The notes below the pieces were generated by a model. The model ran no database searches, was not told the DNA's origin, and worked only from the letters and a program-made list of their open reading frames with translations. A DNA stretch of 64,000 nucleotides from Bolinopsis microptera (Eukaryota; Ctenophora; Tentaculata; Lobata; Bolinopsidae), in the NCBI RefSeq assembly GCF_026151205.1, contig NC_087079.1, forward strand, positions 6,296,169 to 6,360,168, in the 5' to 3' direction. Made by a program: the position numbers and the translations under genes. Shown here piece after piece: positions 21,893-34,750 of this stretch (position 1 is the first letter of the stretch; each line of letters begins with the position of its first letter).

Positions 21893-22582
21893 TATTTTTC
21901 CATCAACATTAATAATTTATCAAATTCAATTTAATTAATTAATAAAATCTAATACATTATCTATAAATAATTCATTAATACTTCCCAGTTGAATAAAGAT
22001 TTATAAAACGCTTCTTTGCCACAAAAGGATGAAACCAAAGATATTCGTTATGTGTCTCCTTATTAACGGGTGATACTCGTAAAATATCTGTTCCATACAA
22101 ACCTACAAGTCTCCTTATTGCTAAAATAACTGGGTCCTTCAATTTTCCCTAAAACTTCATTCGAAACATTCCAAAAATACAAATCATTAACACTGTTTTT
22201 AGAAATCATTTCGTATGCAGATCGGCGAGATGCGAAGAATTGACATCGTGAATCAATTGTCGAGGTGCCTCGAAAGTGATCTTAAACGATTCTCTGTTCA
22301 ATTTATGAATAAAGTGTCAAACAGTATATATATATATACTGTATATATACAATAAAGTAATTCAAGTGTTGCAATTGGCAGAGCACAATACAGAGGTAAC
22401 GGAAATTGTCCACTGCTACCAATTTTATATAATATTTGTTCAATTTTGATCGCGAAACGCCAACTAAATGTAACTAAAACTTAGTGCATAATCAAAAAAG
22501 TTATAGGCATATTTCCTACGTATCAAATTGGATGTGCTTTTGGCGGATATATAGGAGATATAACCTGCACCTTTTATATTTA

Positions 22583-23118
22583 GATGGTTTTCCGTTTATC
22601 AAAGCTTTGTTTGGGAATACAACTTTGAGTACCTTTATCGTGTCTTGTGCCATCCTCAGTGACCCTGGAAGAATGTCGTTTGAGAAAAATTCAGTCAAAA
22701 CAGTGAAATTTAGGTCGTGGAAAGCTGAAATTCGAATATGTCCTACCGGTAGGACATATTCAAAATGTTTATTCCATCAAAGTTTTCTCCAGATATTATA
22801 CTGATTCCAGTACCCTGATGGCGACTTGTGTCACTCTCACCGACCTCACTGATTGGTCACTGGTCAAAATTTCAGTCAAAACCACGAAATTTCGGTTAAG
22901 GGGACGGCAGAAAAGGTCCTCTTCAAAAATCTCTTTTTATATTCTGATGATTTTCTGTTTAATATCAAAGCTTTCTTTGGGAATAAAACCTTGAGTACCT
23001 CAATCGTGTCTGGTGCCATCCTCAGTGACCCTGTAAGAATGTCATTCGAGAAAAATTCAGTAAAAACAGTGAAATTTGGGTTGTGGAAAGCTGAAATTCG
23101 AATATGTGCTACCAGTAG
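22583..23118. repeat. Diverged tandem duplication (about 175 bp, period 363)
   Basis: Segments 22583-22757 and 22946-23118 align with scattered substitutions (shared AAAGCTGAAATTCGAATATG, CCATCCTCAGTGACCCTG). Short open frames in both (22484-22804 and 22853-23122) are related, but they carry no domain and no splice logic; I treat this as repeat DNA. A perfect 28-bp palindrome (22734-22761, centre CCTACCGGTAGG) closes copy 1. Confidence 0.8.
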
Positions 23119-23280
23119 GTAGTTTGAGGAGTCCTCACTCTCCTTGCATCCAACAATGGCATTTCTCTTGTCGCTAATATAAATAATTTTTTATCTATAC
23201 TTCTTACATGTATCTATAAATCTTTGTTTTACTCACTATATTTTATTGGAAACTCATTGTTGTTATAGTACAGGTATTGA

Positions 23281-26200
23281 ATGTCAGAATCAGCAAAAGA
23301 TGCAAAGGGAAACAGTAAAGAAGAAAAAGGTGAAGTAACATGGGAGAGCTATGTCCCTGGTTCCTCATTGGCAGCAATTGATGCAAAAATGGCAAAACTT
23401 GACAACATGTTCAAAAGCATGTGCAGAAGTGCAGGCAGGTTAGCTTTCGATTATTACACCTAAATAGAATAGTAAAAATGAAAATAAACCCAACTGTGCA
23501 TATAATATATTGTCTCCTGCCAATGTAAGAGCATTTGAATTCGAATATTACTCAAGACTTGCAAGAAATCTGTCATAGATTGATTAACTTTTTATACCTT
23601 ATTCTGAATTGCATTTTACCATTGTGCTACTTCAAGCTCATGTCATTGATGATATTTTGTGATCGTTAAATCATCAATAAATGAAATTATTTTTATGTAT
23701 AATTTAACTTTTACACTCGATAAATCGTTAATTTTCAGGGTCATGGCATATCATCTTGGTGAAATGCCTGCACCAGAACCATCCTCTACATCCCTGATAA
23801 GTTGTGCAACAGTAGACGATATAGCCAGCCACTTAAAAACTTGCAAAAATGTCATTTTGTTGACTGGCGCTGGGATCTCTACATCTGCTGGTATCCCAGA
23901 CTTTAGGAGCCCTGGGTCTGGGGTATATGACAATGTTCAGAAGTATTTGGATAAGTACCAACTTCAGAATGCACAGAAACTGTTTAGCTACGAACTGTTC
24001 CAGGAGGATCCTGAACCGTTCTATGCGCTTGCTAGAGAGATGAAATACCCCGACAAAAATGTTCAACCAACATTGGCTCATTATTTCATCAAGTTGTTAA
24101 GTGATAAGGGTGTTCTGTTGAGAAATTACACTCAAAATATTGACATGCTCCAATCACAAACAGGTAAATGACTGAACAGAAAGAGAGGAAATGTGTCATT
24201 GTCTTTTTTATTTTGTTAAATAAAAGATTTGTAAGTATGAGCAATGAGACTAAAAATTGGACTGAGGAATTTTTATATGGAATGATCTTGTTAAAAGGAA
24301 TAGCAACCTCAACTCAAAAAGTTTATCTGATTTCCATCTTAAACTAGATTAATTGCTGCTGTGAATTCAGAGAGTGTTTTTTACCACATGAATTTTAACG
24401 TATGATCCAAATATGATAAGATCGAAATTTTAGGTATTCCAGACGAAAGGGTATTTGAAGTTCATGGCTCATTTCGTAGTGGAACCTGCATGGAATGCCA
24501 TGCAAAGTTAGACAAATCACAGGTTAGATTTCCTAATAATTTTAGATTTATGACAACCATATTATATAATTCTTCCACATTGCCGCAATTAAATAATGAT
24601 AACAAAGCTAATATACTGTATTCAACAATGTTATAATTAAAATACTCTTAACTCCCAGCTGAAGGATGCTATATTCAGTGGTAAAGTAGCTAGATGTACT
24701 GGAGCAACAGGTAACGGTGACCACAGGGCTGTCTGTAGTGGTGTTATCAAACCGGACATTGTTATGTTTGGAGAAAGCTTACCTAAGGTAGAGTAGGGAC
24801 TGTTATTTCATGTTTATAATTTTGAGCAGCGATTTTGCAGAATTTAATAATGTCAAGTTACTAGCACAGTGTTCATATATGAAAATTGAGAAAGTGGTCT
24901 CTGAAGCTACAATAGGTGAAAATTCCATAATCCTCTCATATTTTGCGAGAACGTTTTGATGTGACAGCTTATTAGAAACGTCTAAACTCTCTAAAGCATA
25001 GTCATATCAAAGATAGACAACTCATCACCACAGTCTGACATGCGAACATAACAATAGTATCTATTAAACTAATTACCAACAATTACATCAGGATTATTTG
25101 TGCTCAGTCGGTAATGACGAGGGGAAGTGTGACTTGCTGATCGTGATGGGTACCTCACTGCAAGTTGGCCCAGTTAACCAGATTCCAAACACGATCCCTC
25201 GCTCTACTCCTAGACTTCTCATCAACATGGAAAAGGTTTGCTGAAATAAATAATAATTCCTCCTTTTTTTTGTAGTTTTGTATACCTTTTAAGCTGTTGT
25301 ATTTACTTTTTCCGATGATTCGATTATGTACTTTTTATAATACAGTTGTTTAAAAGGCCAGGGTATTGTGGACTAGTATTGTTTTTCAAATACGTCGATC
25401 TAAGAAAGCAGAGAGCTCAATATGGCTTTACATGGGTCTCAAAACGTTCTCATTACCGCATTTCAATACAACTCACATATTATCAACATAAGATCCTATA
25501 AAATTCAAACTAAAGGAGTTATTTGTTGTTTTGTATCGAAAAAATATGTCATTGGTCTAGCAACAAAAAAAAGGTTCTATTCAGTCCCTTCTCAATATAG
25601 GGATTATTCTAAAAATAAGGCCGGTTTGTGATTCGCTATTTTTAAAAGAAAATTTGTGTAACTAACTTATAAGCTGTTTCATCAAAATAAACCCGTTAAA
25701 ATAAGTTTTGCTTAAGGTGCTTAAAATATGTTACTTTAACTAAGTACAGGATATATCATATCATGGCAGAGAGTAACACTTTAAAGTTATCTGAATTACT
25801 GTAAGACTTTTAAAAACGCACTGTCCCAATCCTGGCAATATATCACCCTGACGTCATAACCATGATGTAATTTAAACTGTTTGCATGCTACAGCAATGTA
25901 GATAACAATATTTGACAATATGTTAGTAGGTGCAAGAGAAATTCTCACGTTTACGCAGTTTTACTGTTTCCAGTATTTTAGTGCTTTACTTTGAGGGTTT
26001 AGTCGTTGATTATTTTCCCTTTATCCCATGTTATAAAATATAGTCAGGAAAGGAGACAAATACCTCCCGGCCCCCCTCCCGGACCCCTCCCGGCCCCCTC
26101 CCGGCCCCCTCCCGGCCCCTCCCGGCCCCCTCCCGGCCCCCTCCCGGCCCCCTCCCGGCCCCCTCCCGGCCCCCTCCCGGCCCCCCTCCCGGCCCCCCTC

Positions 26201-26456
26201 CCCCTAAATACTTACCATACAATTAAATAAATATAAGAATAAATACCATTCCCAGGTTTGTACAAGTGAAGCAGATTGCAACAACTTGGCAACTCCCATC
26301 TTCTTCTTTGATCACCAAGACAACAAGACAGACGTGTTCATGGGAGGAGACATATCTGACAGTTCCTTGATTGAGTTAACTAAGAAGATGGGGTGGTGGG
26401 AGGAGATGAAGGAGATGAGCGGGGAACTGGGGGAGGTGGTTGAGCAGTTATTGTGA
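23281..26456 (+). CDS. SIRT2: SIRT2-type NAD-dependent protein deacylase, six exons
   Basis: Inferred exons: 23281-23438, 23739-24163, 24434-24522, 24659-24787, 25092-25235, 26256-26456 (TGA). They total 382 codons including the stop, close to human SIRT2 (about 389 residues). Sirtuins remove acetyl and related acyl groups from lysine using NAD+. NAD-binding signatures are GAGISTSAGIPDFRS and TQNID; the catalytic His is in EVHGSF; the Rossmann strand carries KPDIVMFGESLP; GTSLQV and RLLINME follow. The zinc site has a first pair CMEC, but the second pair is C-X12-C (RCTGATGNGDHRAVC) instead of the usual tight CX2C. The C-terminal helix ends in MGWWEEM, like SIRT2/SIRT3. No mitochondrial presequence is evident, so a cytosolic or nuclear enzyme is likely. 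The first ATG follows an AG that could end a 5' UTR intron. SIRT3-like ancestry cannot be excluded. Confidence 0.93.
26063..26205. repeat. C-rich 11-bp minisatellite in sirtuin intron 5
   Basis: Copies of CTCCCGGCCCC repeat with small length changes, 50 bases before the final acceptor at 26256. Open frames on both strands are artefacts of composition. Confidence 0.93.
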
Positions 26457-29400
26457 ACAGATTGGTCAGAATAGTGGTAAAGGAACGCGCTGTGATTGGA
26501 CAATTGGTGGGGAGAGGAGCTTCTTATCGGACAATAAGATGTCTTCATGGGAAATACTGGGACATTGTTTTAACCCATGATACTGTTAGAGCTTAATGGG
26601 TTTGACGATTTGGGACAAATTGTTAAGATATGTATTTATATTTCTCATGTAATTTGCGATATTATGTCCCTGTACCTAAATTGAATTTAGCATAATTTAA
26701 GATATTCGACGTTATTTTTAGTTGATTATTATTTTCACAGAACCGTTTTATATTTTAAATTTTCAGTACTGGTGTCTGGTACTATTTTTTAGTGATTCAG
26801 GGTATAATTTCCTATCATTTACCAAACAAAATGTATATTTTCAATTAACGATACAGATAAAATTTGTGCGTAGAATTTCAGATTATAAATCAAATGAAAA
26901 TGTATAGTGTACAGATGTTCAGATTGTTTTTGTTATCTTATCGTGTCTAATTATCTAATTATTGAATGACTAAAAACAATATCCTAAATTCTCGGAAAAC
27001 TCAAGCTCCAGAAAACTGCAAATCTCATTTATTTTACTGTACAGTATACACATGTTTCTATTGCCTGTTTCAGATTTGTCCACGTACATGATGCTTTGCC
27101 TTAACTGAAATACAAATTGAATATAGGATATAATTTTATCTGATATAATTTTATCTGACATAATTTTATCTGATATATCCATTTCACCGCACAATAACAC
27201 GTGACTACCAAGCTTTTCTAAACCCCCTATATTGAGTCCCTCTCTTTTCCTCCCCAGTTGATTAATACCCCCTCTCGTGTTAATCAAACCCCAGGGGGGC
27301 TTCCTCCAGTGGGGCTCCTTCAAAGGTACACTCTAAAACATGACCACTACTGCTGCTGTAGTAGTGGTAATGGTACAGCAGTTGCTCTATCAAGCTGCCC
27401 TGTCACCTCAACTTTCTCTTTGTACCATTGTTGCCATGTCACCGTTACCAGTGTAGAGAGATGGGGTGAAGAGTGTAGATAGTGTGTAAAGTGAGAAGAG
27501 AGTAGAGCTACTACTAAAGGTATTGTTGTATTCTTTATAAGATTGGAGGAGCTGCGATTTGTCGACTTTATATTGTGTAGTTATCTATTGTAGTCTGTAG
27601 TATCAGACATTTGTATTTACTGGTAGTTTGTAAATTACAAACTAACTGTGATTACAATCACAGTTGTCAGTATTTTGTTAGTTAATAGTTAATACTTGAA
27701 TAAATTACAGTTAGTACTTGATACCCTATTATATTAATAAATCTTCACTTCAACACTGACGCTCAAGAAATAGAGACTGGGAAACCTTGGCTGTTGTAAT
27801 TTTGTCTCCTCCAGCTCCAGTCGGTTGTTTATTTGTTGTTTCTGTATGATACGAACATCAGAGAAGCTCAATATCTTGTCTGGTTATTTTAGACTGGTGA
27901 TGTTTGAAGACACCCCCCCCCCCCCCCCCCCCCATATCATTGTCCCCTGCCAAATATTTGTAAACATCACATAACAAGCATATAATGTGAGCTAAGTCAC
28001 ATCTTCATTGTTCCTAAATGAATCACCACAGTTAGTCTTTACCAAGGTCTATAGTGCTCGGAGTTTTGTTGCCATGACAGCAAATTAAACATTAATTACG
28101 TAATATAATTACCGACCTACATAATATGTGATGACTCCAGGTCCTCTTCTCCTCAATTAATCATCATCAGATTTAGCTACGTGATGTAAATACAAATATA
28201 GTTTACATCATGTGTAGTTGCCTCCCCCCACTCAGCAGCCACATGTCCTTGCACCTGGTCACTGCTTCGTCTTACAGTCTGGTTTAACATCTCTCTCTCT
28301 CTCTCTCTCTCTTGATCACTACTGCAGATCTCTACTGTGTGATGTTTTACTGTTAGACCTGCTTTACTGTTGGTTAGCTTTCTGTGGAGCGGTGTCGTTA
28401 GTGGAGAGTTAGAGGTCTAGTGGGGGGGGGGGGGGGGTACAGTTATGGGGTGTAACAAGACGTGTTATTGGTCTTTGTGGAGATGTGTAGTTAGTAGAAA
28501 GATGTAGTTAGTGGGTATAGAATCTGTTATTAGTCGTGTTATTGGTCGTGCTGTTAGTTCGTGCTAACTATTGTGTTTTACGGTGAATTAAACTTTCGTT
28601 GTGCTCGGTGAACTGTGCACTGCCTCCGTCATCAATAGTTGAGGCTACTCTCCAGTCTCCATCATCACTAGCTGTTCAACAGGATGCTGTAAAGTTGTTT
28701 CTATTGAGTTACTGACAGGAACTAGGTTACTTTAACTCGGGTGCGGTCAAGAAGAGACAAACTTATCATCGGTTATATTTTACTTTACCCAGTCAACAGT
28801 AAGGTTATCACCCTTAATTACCCTAATTATAAGGTAATTACCCTAATTGATTGAGTTGTGTTAATGGTGTTTGATATTGCAACTTAGTCTGCTGTACAAA
28901 CTGCTGGTCTGGTGTTTTAATTCACACAAAGCTTCACGCTTCCGGGCTGATGTTTGCTGGCCTGAGAGGCCCTTTTGTTTGTTCCTTCAAATTGATAGTT
29001 GTTGTTTAAACCTTTAAATTTTAGATGTTTGGTTTGAATTGGTTTAATTGTTGTCGATATTTGGTTAGTGAAGTTTTGACATTTACTTTTTGTTTTAAGG
29101 AAAGATTAGACGTTCGTTTTTTAACTACCTCTTGTTTAGAACTTTTATTTAATAATAATAATTTGGTTATTTTGTGCAATTTAATTGTTGGTTTGATTTA
29201 GTTTAATTTTTTAATTATTTACCGTTTCTAGCATAACACGTAGCGTGAATAGTATGATCAAGGAAAATCAACTCCATCAAATTGTTCGGTTAACTCCTGA
29301 GTAAATTTTATATAATGAGTAAAATTCTACACCAAAATGAACAATTCACTGCAGTCTTATTATCATTGATCGATTATAATATAATTATTATGAAAGTAAC

Positions 29401-29743
29401 AGTATTCTTCCAATGATTAGAAGCAAATTGTTTGCAACCGTGTTTAATTTACAAAAGTGGTCATATCACCCCTGTATGACCACTCCTCAGATTTCACACT
29501 TTGAACTCGTATTTCATGTATTTTCGATAAGGTAAAATGATTGCTATCCAGATAAACCCACCACATCAGATGAACGTTGAGTAAAAGCAGCTGTAACATT
29601 AAACTTAAGGGTCCCGCCCTACTGCAACATGCACACTTCTCAATTCAGCTTACACTCCTCCCTCTCTCTTATAATATATAAATAGCACCTTGTCAAATAC
29701 TACTGTTATGATATGTTGTCTGTATGCTAGTCCTGCTGTGCGT

Positions 29744-29846
29744 GGCCATTACTTTGTAGTTTCTTGTTATCCCTAATTGAGCAATTTAGACTGAATTGCT
29801 CAATTAGAGTACATATAGGCCCGCAAGAAACTACAAAGTAATAACC
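29744..29846. repeat. Two-level hairpin, about 103 bp
   Basis: Outer arms (ATTACTTTGTAGTTTCTTG near 29748 and CAAGAAACTACAAAGTAAT ending near 29843) and inner arms (CTAATTGAGCAATT at 29773 and AATTGCTCAATTAG ending 29807) are both nearly perfect. The small loop is TAGACTG. It could be a tiny foldback transposon or a transcribed hairpin. Confidence 0.85.
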
Positions 29847-31800
29847 AAGTTGTAAGCACTATCAGCGAAGTGGCACAATTTAAAATCTGCTACTAGGTTA
29901 AAATGTATCCTTCTTGTAAGCCACCTCTCAATTATAGTGGTCACAGCGCCTCTGTTCTATAATGATGTCACACAGAATACACTCTAATTGAGATTCTATT
30001 TCCGGATTGTTGCTTCACTTCACACCCAGGTTCTCTAACCTGCGGTCTGATCCAGGGTATACTATAGTAGTAGACTATATAATAGTAGACTCTATAGTAT
30101 ATAGTCTATATTATCATTGTAATGACTGTTACACTGCAGGTATTGAGTATTGTTCTCCATTGTAGGGATCTAACAGGGCTACAGCTTTACAACAGGGGCT
30201 ATCTCTATTGTATTGTGGAGACTGGAGAGGTTACCCCAGGTGGGCTCTGGAGGGGGTTGTTAAGTTGCTGTGTTACTTACTACTTAAAGGTGTTGTTAAG
30301 TGTTACTTAAAGTTGTTGTTAAGTGTTACTTGTAGCAACTAGTATAGCAAGTGTTGTTAGTAGTTCTGTGGATTGTTGTTAGTGGCCGTGGTTCTGGAGT
30401 TGTAAAGATTTGTGTCTAGATTTGTCTAGAATAAACGACCGAATTCCGTGCCAGAAAAATACGGAGACAAGATTCGAACCTTGACCAACTGGCAACTATG
30501 TACTTGATTCTGGAAATATCCTGCTTGCGTAACACGTGATACGTAAATATATTTACATATACAGCTCATTTCTCTAGCCGCAAACCTTTCCATTTTCCTA
30601 CAGCCGGGAATAAGAGTCTTAACTGCAGGCGACTGACAGGTTTTTATAACTTAACCAATCATTGTTTCATTCACACTTACGAATGATTTAATCATGATTC
30701 CGAGGAGTCTTACAAGGTTTCTAACAAGGTTTCTAACAGAGAACTTAGTTATGATACAATAACCTAATCGTAAAACGATCGCTTTATTTCCGGAGTTCTA
30801 TTTTACCATGTTTAAAGTTGCTACACTCATGGCTGCTCGTGTTAAGTTCTCCTTTTTGTGCATCTTGTGCAACACTTTACGCAACTTAATTAAGCTATTC
30901 ATTTACACTTATTTATAATATAATATCTGAGTAGAGTTGAAAGTGTTAAACCCCTTAATATTGTCAACACTTATCGTATCTCTCAATAAGACGTGAGTTT
31001 CGAGAGGTATTGTAGGGTTTCTGAATATATGCTATACAGTAGTATTAGGTATTTGTAGAAGGTGCATAGTGCTTTTTATCCTTCGCATGTAATTACATTC
31101 TTGACTAATGTTTCCTGTTTAGTGTCCTATTAATTATTTAATGTCCTTGAATGTTGTTCATCTGCAAGTGCCATTAGCTAATTATCAAAGTTCTTAAGCC
31201 AGTTTCCCACGCCTATTTTAGGTTGTTACCAGTGAATTGCTAGCTGGCAACCGATTAGTAAGTCGTTAAAATTAAATCAACATGCAATTGTTATAGATCT
31301 GAATCTACAGTCCTAAAGTGTTCAGCCTAATGTAGTTATTACACGCTAATTGAACTATAATTACACCCTAATTGGACTATAATTACACCCTAATTGGACT
31401 ATAATTACACCCTAATTGGACCATAACTTCACAGATTGTTCCACTAGTCCCCTAGCAGCTGTACAAGGTAACTTGATAGGGTCTCTTTACCTGCCACTAA
31501 ACTAATCAGTTTTCATTATATTATCTCACAATGTACTATAAGAGATACCAAGTGTGTGTGTGTGTGAGTTACGAGCCCCCAATTAAATGATAACTGCCGT
31601 TGTTTTATGATGTCTGACTGTGGAATGTGTGTTTGTTGGATTGTCTGATCCCAATTGCTCTGCTTCTGTCTTTGATACACTTCTTTAGTTCGGATGTGAT
31701 TGGTATGATCTATTGATCAGTTTGTGTAGTCTTGTTAAAGGGAAATATGTTGTTGTTGTTGTGTTTGTGTAAAATGTAACAGTTTACAAACCCCTCCTCC

Positions 31801-32290
31801 TAACACATAGTGTTGTAGTTGAGTAACACACAGTGTTGTAGTTGAGTAACACACAGTGTTGTTGTTGAGTAACACATAGTGTTGTAGTTGAGTAACACAT
31901 AGTGTTGTAGTTGAGTAACATATAGTGTTGTAGTTGAGTAACACATAATGTTGTAGTTGAGTAACACATAGTGTTGTAGTTGAGTAACACACAGTGTTGT
32001 AGTTGAGTAACACATAGTGTTGTAGTTGAGTAACACATAGTGTTGTAGTTGAGTAACACATAGTGTTGTAGTTGAGTAACACATAGTGTTGTAGTTGAGT
32101 AACACATAGTGTTGTAGTTGAGTAACACATAGTGTTGTAGTTGAGTAACAAATAGTGTTGTAGTTGAGTAACACATAGTGTTGTAGTTGAGTAACACATA
32201 GTGTTTTAGTTGAGTAACACACAGTGTTGTAGTTAAGTAACACACAGTGTTGTAGTTGAGTAACACATAGTGTTGTAGTTGAGTAACACT
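31801..32290. repeat. 23-bp satellite, about 21 copies
   Basis: Tandem copies of GTGTTGTAGTTGAGTAACAC plus ATA. Minus-strand frames stay open in all phases (LLNYNTMCYSTTTL pattern) because 23 is not a multiple of three; not genes. Confidence 0.97.
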
Positions 32291-33397
32291 AACTTCTACT
32301 TGGCTGAGCAACTTAGTTACACTAACATCTGGTTCTGATAAACGTTTTTTACTGTTTAATTGCTATTAGAAGAACGATTTGTGTTGTTTCGCTAAAGATA
32401 AACTTGGATAAAGTTGGTAATCTTGTTACAATCTGAGACTTTAGGAGCCTGGAACAGTGGTCACTAACCACTTAATTGGTCGCACTGTTTTATCATGATT
32501 CCTTGGTAACCCACCTAATAACACTGTGCAGCACACTTTACATGCATTATCTCACACCCTCACAATCTGCTGGCAGATCTACATAACGTAAAGTAGAAAC
32601 TATTTTGTAAACTATTTTAAACTCCTTGTCAGATCTACTTTCGGGACTGTTCCAGGTTCTTGTACTACTAACTACTGTGTAGTTTGTAGTTGGCTGTTGT
32701 AAGCCGTACAACATGCAGTCTACTCTGGTCTTGTCGCCGGATTTGACAAGGACACACATGTTTTAAAATATATGTTTCACAGTCAACAACCCAGTTGACG
32801 GAGTTATATATTAGATTACGTGAGAAGATCACTATGTGATGGGGAGATTAAATACAATGGAAATTATTATATTAGAATTAAACGTCATTTTATGGGATCA
32901 TTTTGGACGTAAAATTCTTGAAATTCCGCGAATACTATTACTAATACACTACACTAGGACTATAAATATGCATTCATCTAATGTCACGATACTAATTGCA
33001 TGTCATGACTACTACACTTTCTCCTTTAAGTTTACTTATCAATACCAACGTGCTTTAGTTCTGCTTGATTTGTTGAAGCTAGCTACTTCAATACTTTAAG
33101 TTTTAACTTGTGTTAATTTAGAATGAGTTAAGGATGTTGAGTAGTTTGTTGTTTCAGTCTCGTTGTCGAGTTTTAATCGATAATGTTTGACTCCAGTCAT
33201 CAAACACTCTGTTTCGGGTGGCTTACTGTACTGCACTAGGGACCTTACTTGATTTAAGATTTAAAGCATTCTCAAGTTTGTACAAATACCGTTTATGTAA
33301 TTCTATACTTTATTTTCTGCTATAACACTAAAACTCACTCTGTTACAGACTACAGATCTATATAAATATTTAATTATATCTAGTTTTTACCTACAGC

Positions 33398-33645
33398 TCT
33401 ACCGTAAACTCTACCGTAGACTTTACAGTAGACTCTACCGTAGACTCTACAGTAGACTCTACCGTAGACTCTACAGTTGACTCTACAGTATACTCTACAG
33501 TCTACAGTATACTCTACAGTAGACTCTACCGTAGACTCTACCGTAGACTCTACTGTAGACTCTACAGTAGACTCTACAGTATACTCTACCGTAGACTCTA
33601 CAGTATACTCTACAGTCTACAGTATACCCTACAGTAGACTCATGC
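33398..33645. repeat. 12-bp minisatellite
   Basis: Copies of TAGACTCTACCG and TAGACTCTACAG, with a nested TATACTCTACAGTCTACAG variant occurring twice. Confidence 0.93.
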
Positions 33646-34750
33646 CTCGTTAGTGTATGTATTTAATTTTAGTACGACTTTGCTCTCTCTCCATCTGAAA
33701 CGTTTCACCTGTATCCGGTTAGCTATGAGATACAATACTCTGCATAGTTACAGCTATTGGAGATACATTATACAGTTTACTTGTCGTAGCTAGTACTACT
33801 CATCAAGATTGACTTCTACTGACTTATTAAGTTTGACACGTGACAGCTGCTCGCTCATTTGATTGGTAGATAGATACTGTCAGTTGATTGGTTACTGCTT
33901 ACTCCTTACAGCGTATTTTCAAAATACTCGCTACTTCTCAGGTTAAAGGTCTCAACAATGACATATTATTATCTCGTAACAACCTAATTAATGATCGGTA
34001 CCTCACAATGTAGGTCACTAAAGACAACCAACATTAATTCGTTACCAGTCATAAGTTTGAAATATTGAGAAAAACAGCACTATAATCTGTAATCCCCGAA
34101 CATGTTCTATTTATAGCTCACTCATTTGCCCCCACTTCTATGTGTGTATAATACATGGGCTACATCACCGGGGGGGCAGGGGGGGCAGCTGCCCCCCCTG
34201 GGATTTGGGGGACAAGTTTACAAAAACATGAAAATTTATTCTTCAACATAACATTAAACCAGACGGCTATGGTATACAGTTTTGTTTTCGCACCCACTGC
34301 TCTGTAGCCCCACTGCACTGTAGCCCCCCCCCCCCTACATTGTGTTATTTTTAAATACCATACCAGTTACCACGAACGATGGATGAATTCCGTCCAGGGG
34401 GTTGAAGAGAAAGGGAGGGAGGGAGGGGGGAGAGTGGGAGCACAGCATGGTTGCGTGTTAAGTTGATCTCGCGCTGCCTATTTTACCGTTACACAAACAA
34501 AAGATTCCAATCAGTGTCAGGGTCACCCTGACACTGACTGGCCGGGCATATTTAAGTGTGAAAACGGAATGTCATGTAACCGAATTTCTGTGACCAAATT
34601 ACTGTGAACTGCAGAAGATGGAAAAGAAAACAAAGGTCACAATTCAAATTTCCCGCTCCCGCTCCCGTGCCGTCCTGTTCTTGCGTCCTCGACATATTTT
34701 TAACCTTCGTTTCATTGATATCAGGGTTCCGTACTTGTTGGGACCAAACT

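Larger units (their letters stand above)
26457..34153. other. Gene-poor interval with simple repeats
   Basis: I see no convincing exon on either strand. Contents: three copies of TCTGATATAATTTTA (about 27119-27178), a poly-C run (27909-27932), a (CT)n run (about 28291-28313), a poly-G run (about 28422-28438), a hairpin (29744-29846), a 22-bp repeat (about 31345-31430) and two larger satellites listed separately. 5' or 3' UTR exons of neighbouring genes could be hidden here. Confidence 0.5.

Noticed and set aside
31735-32311. Minus-strand frames of about 150-175 codons
   Set aside because: All three phases are open through a 23-bp satellite; no domain and no splice context.
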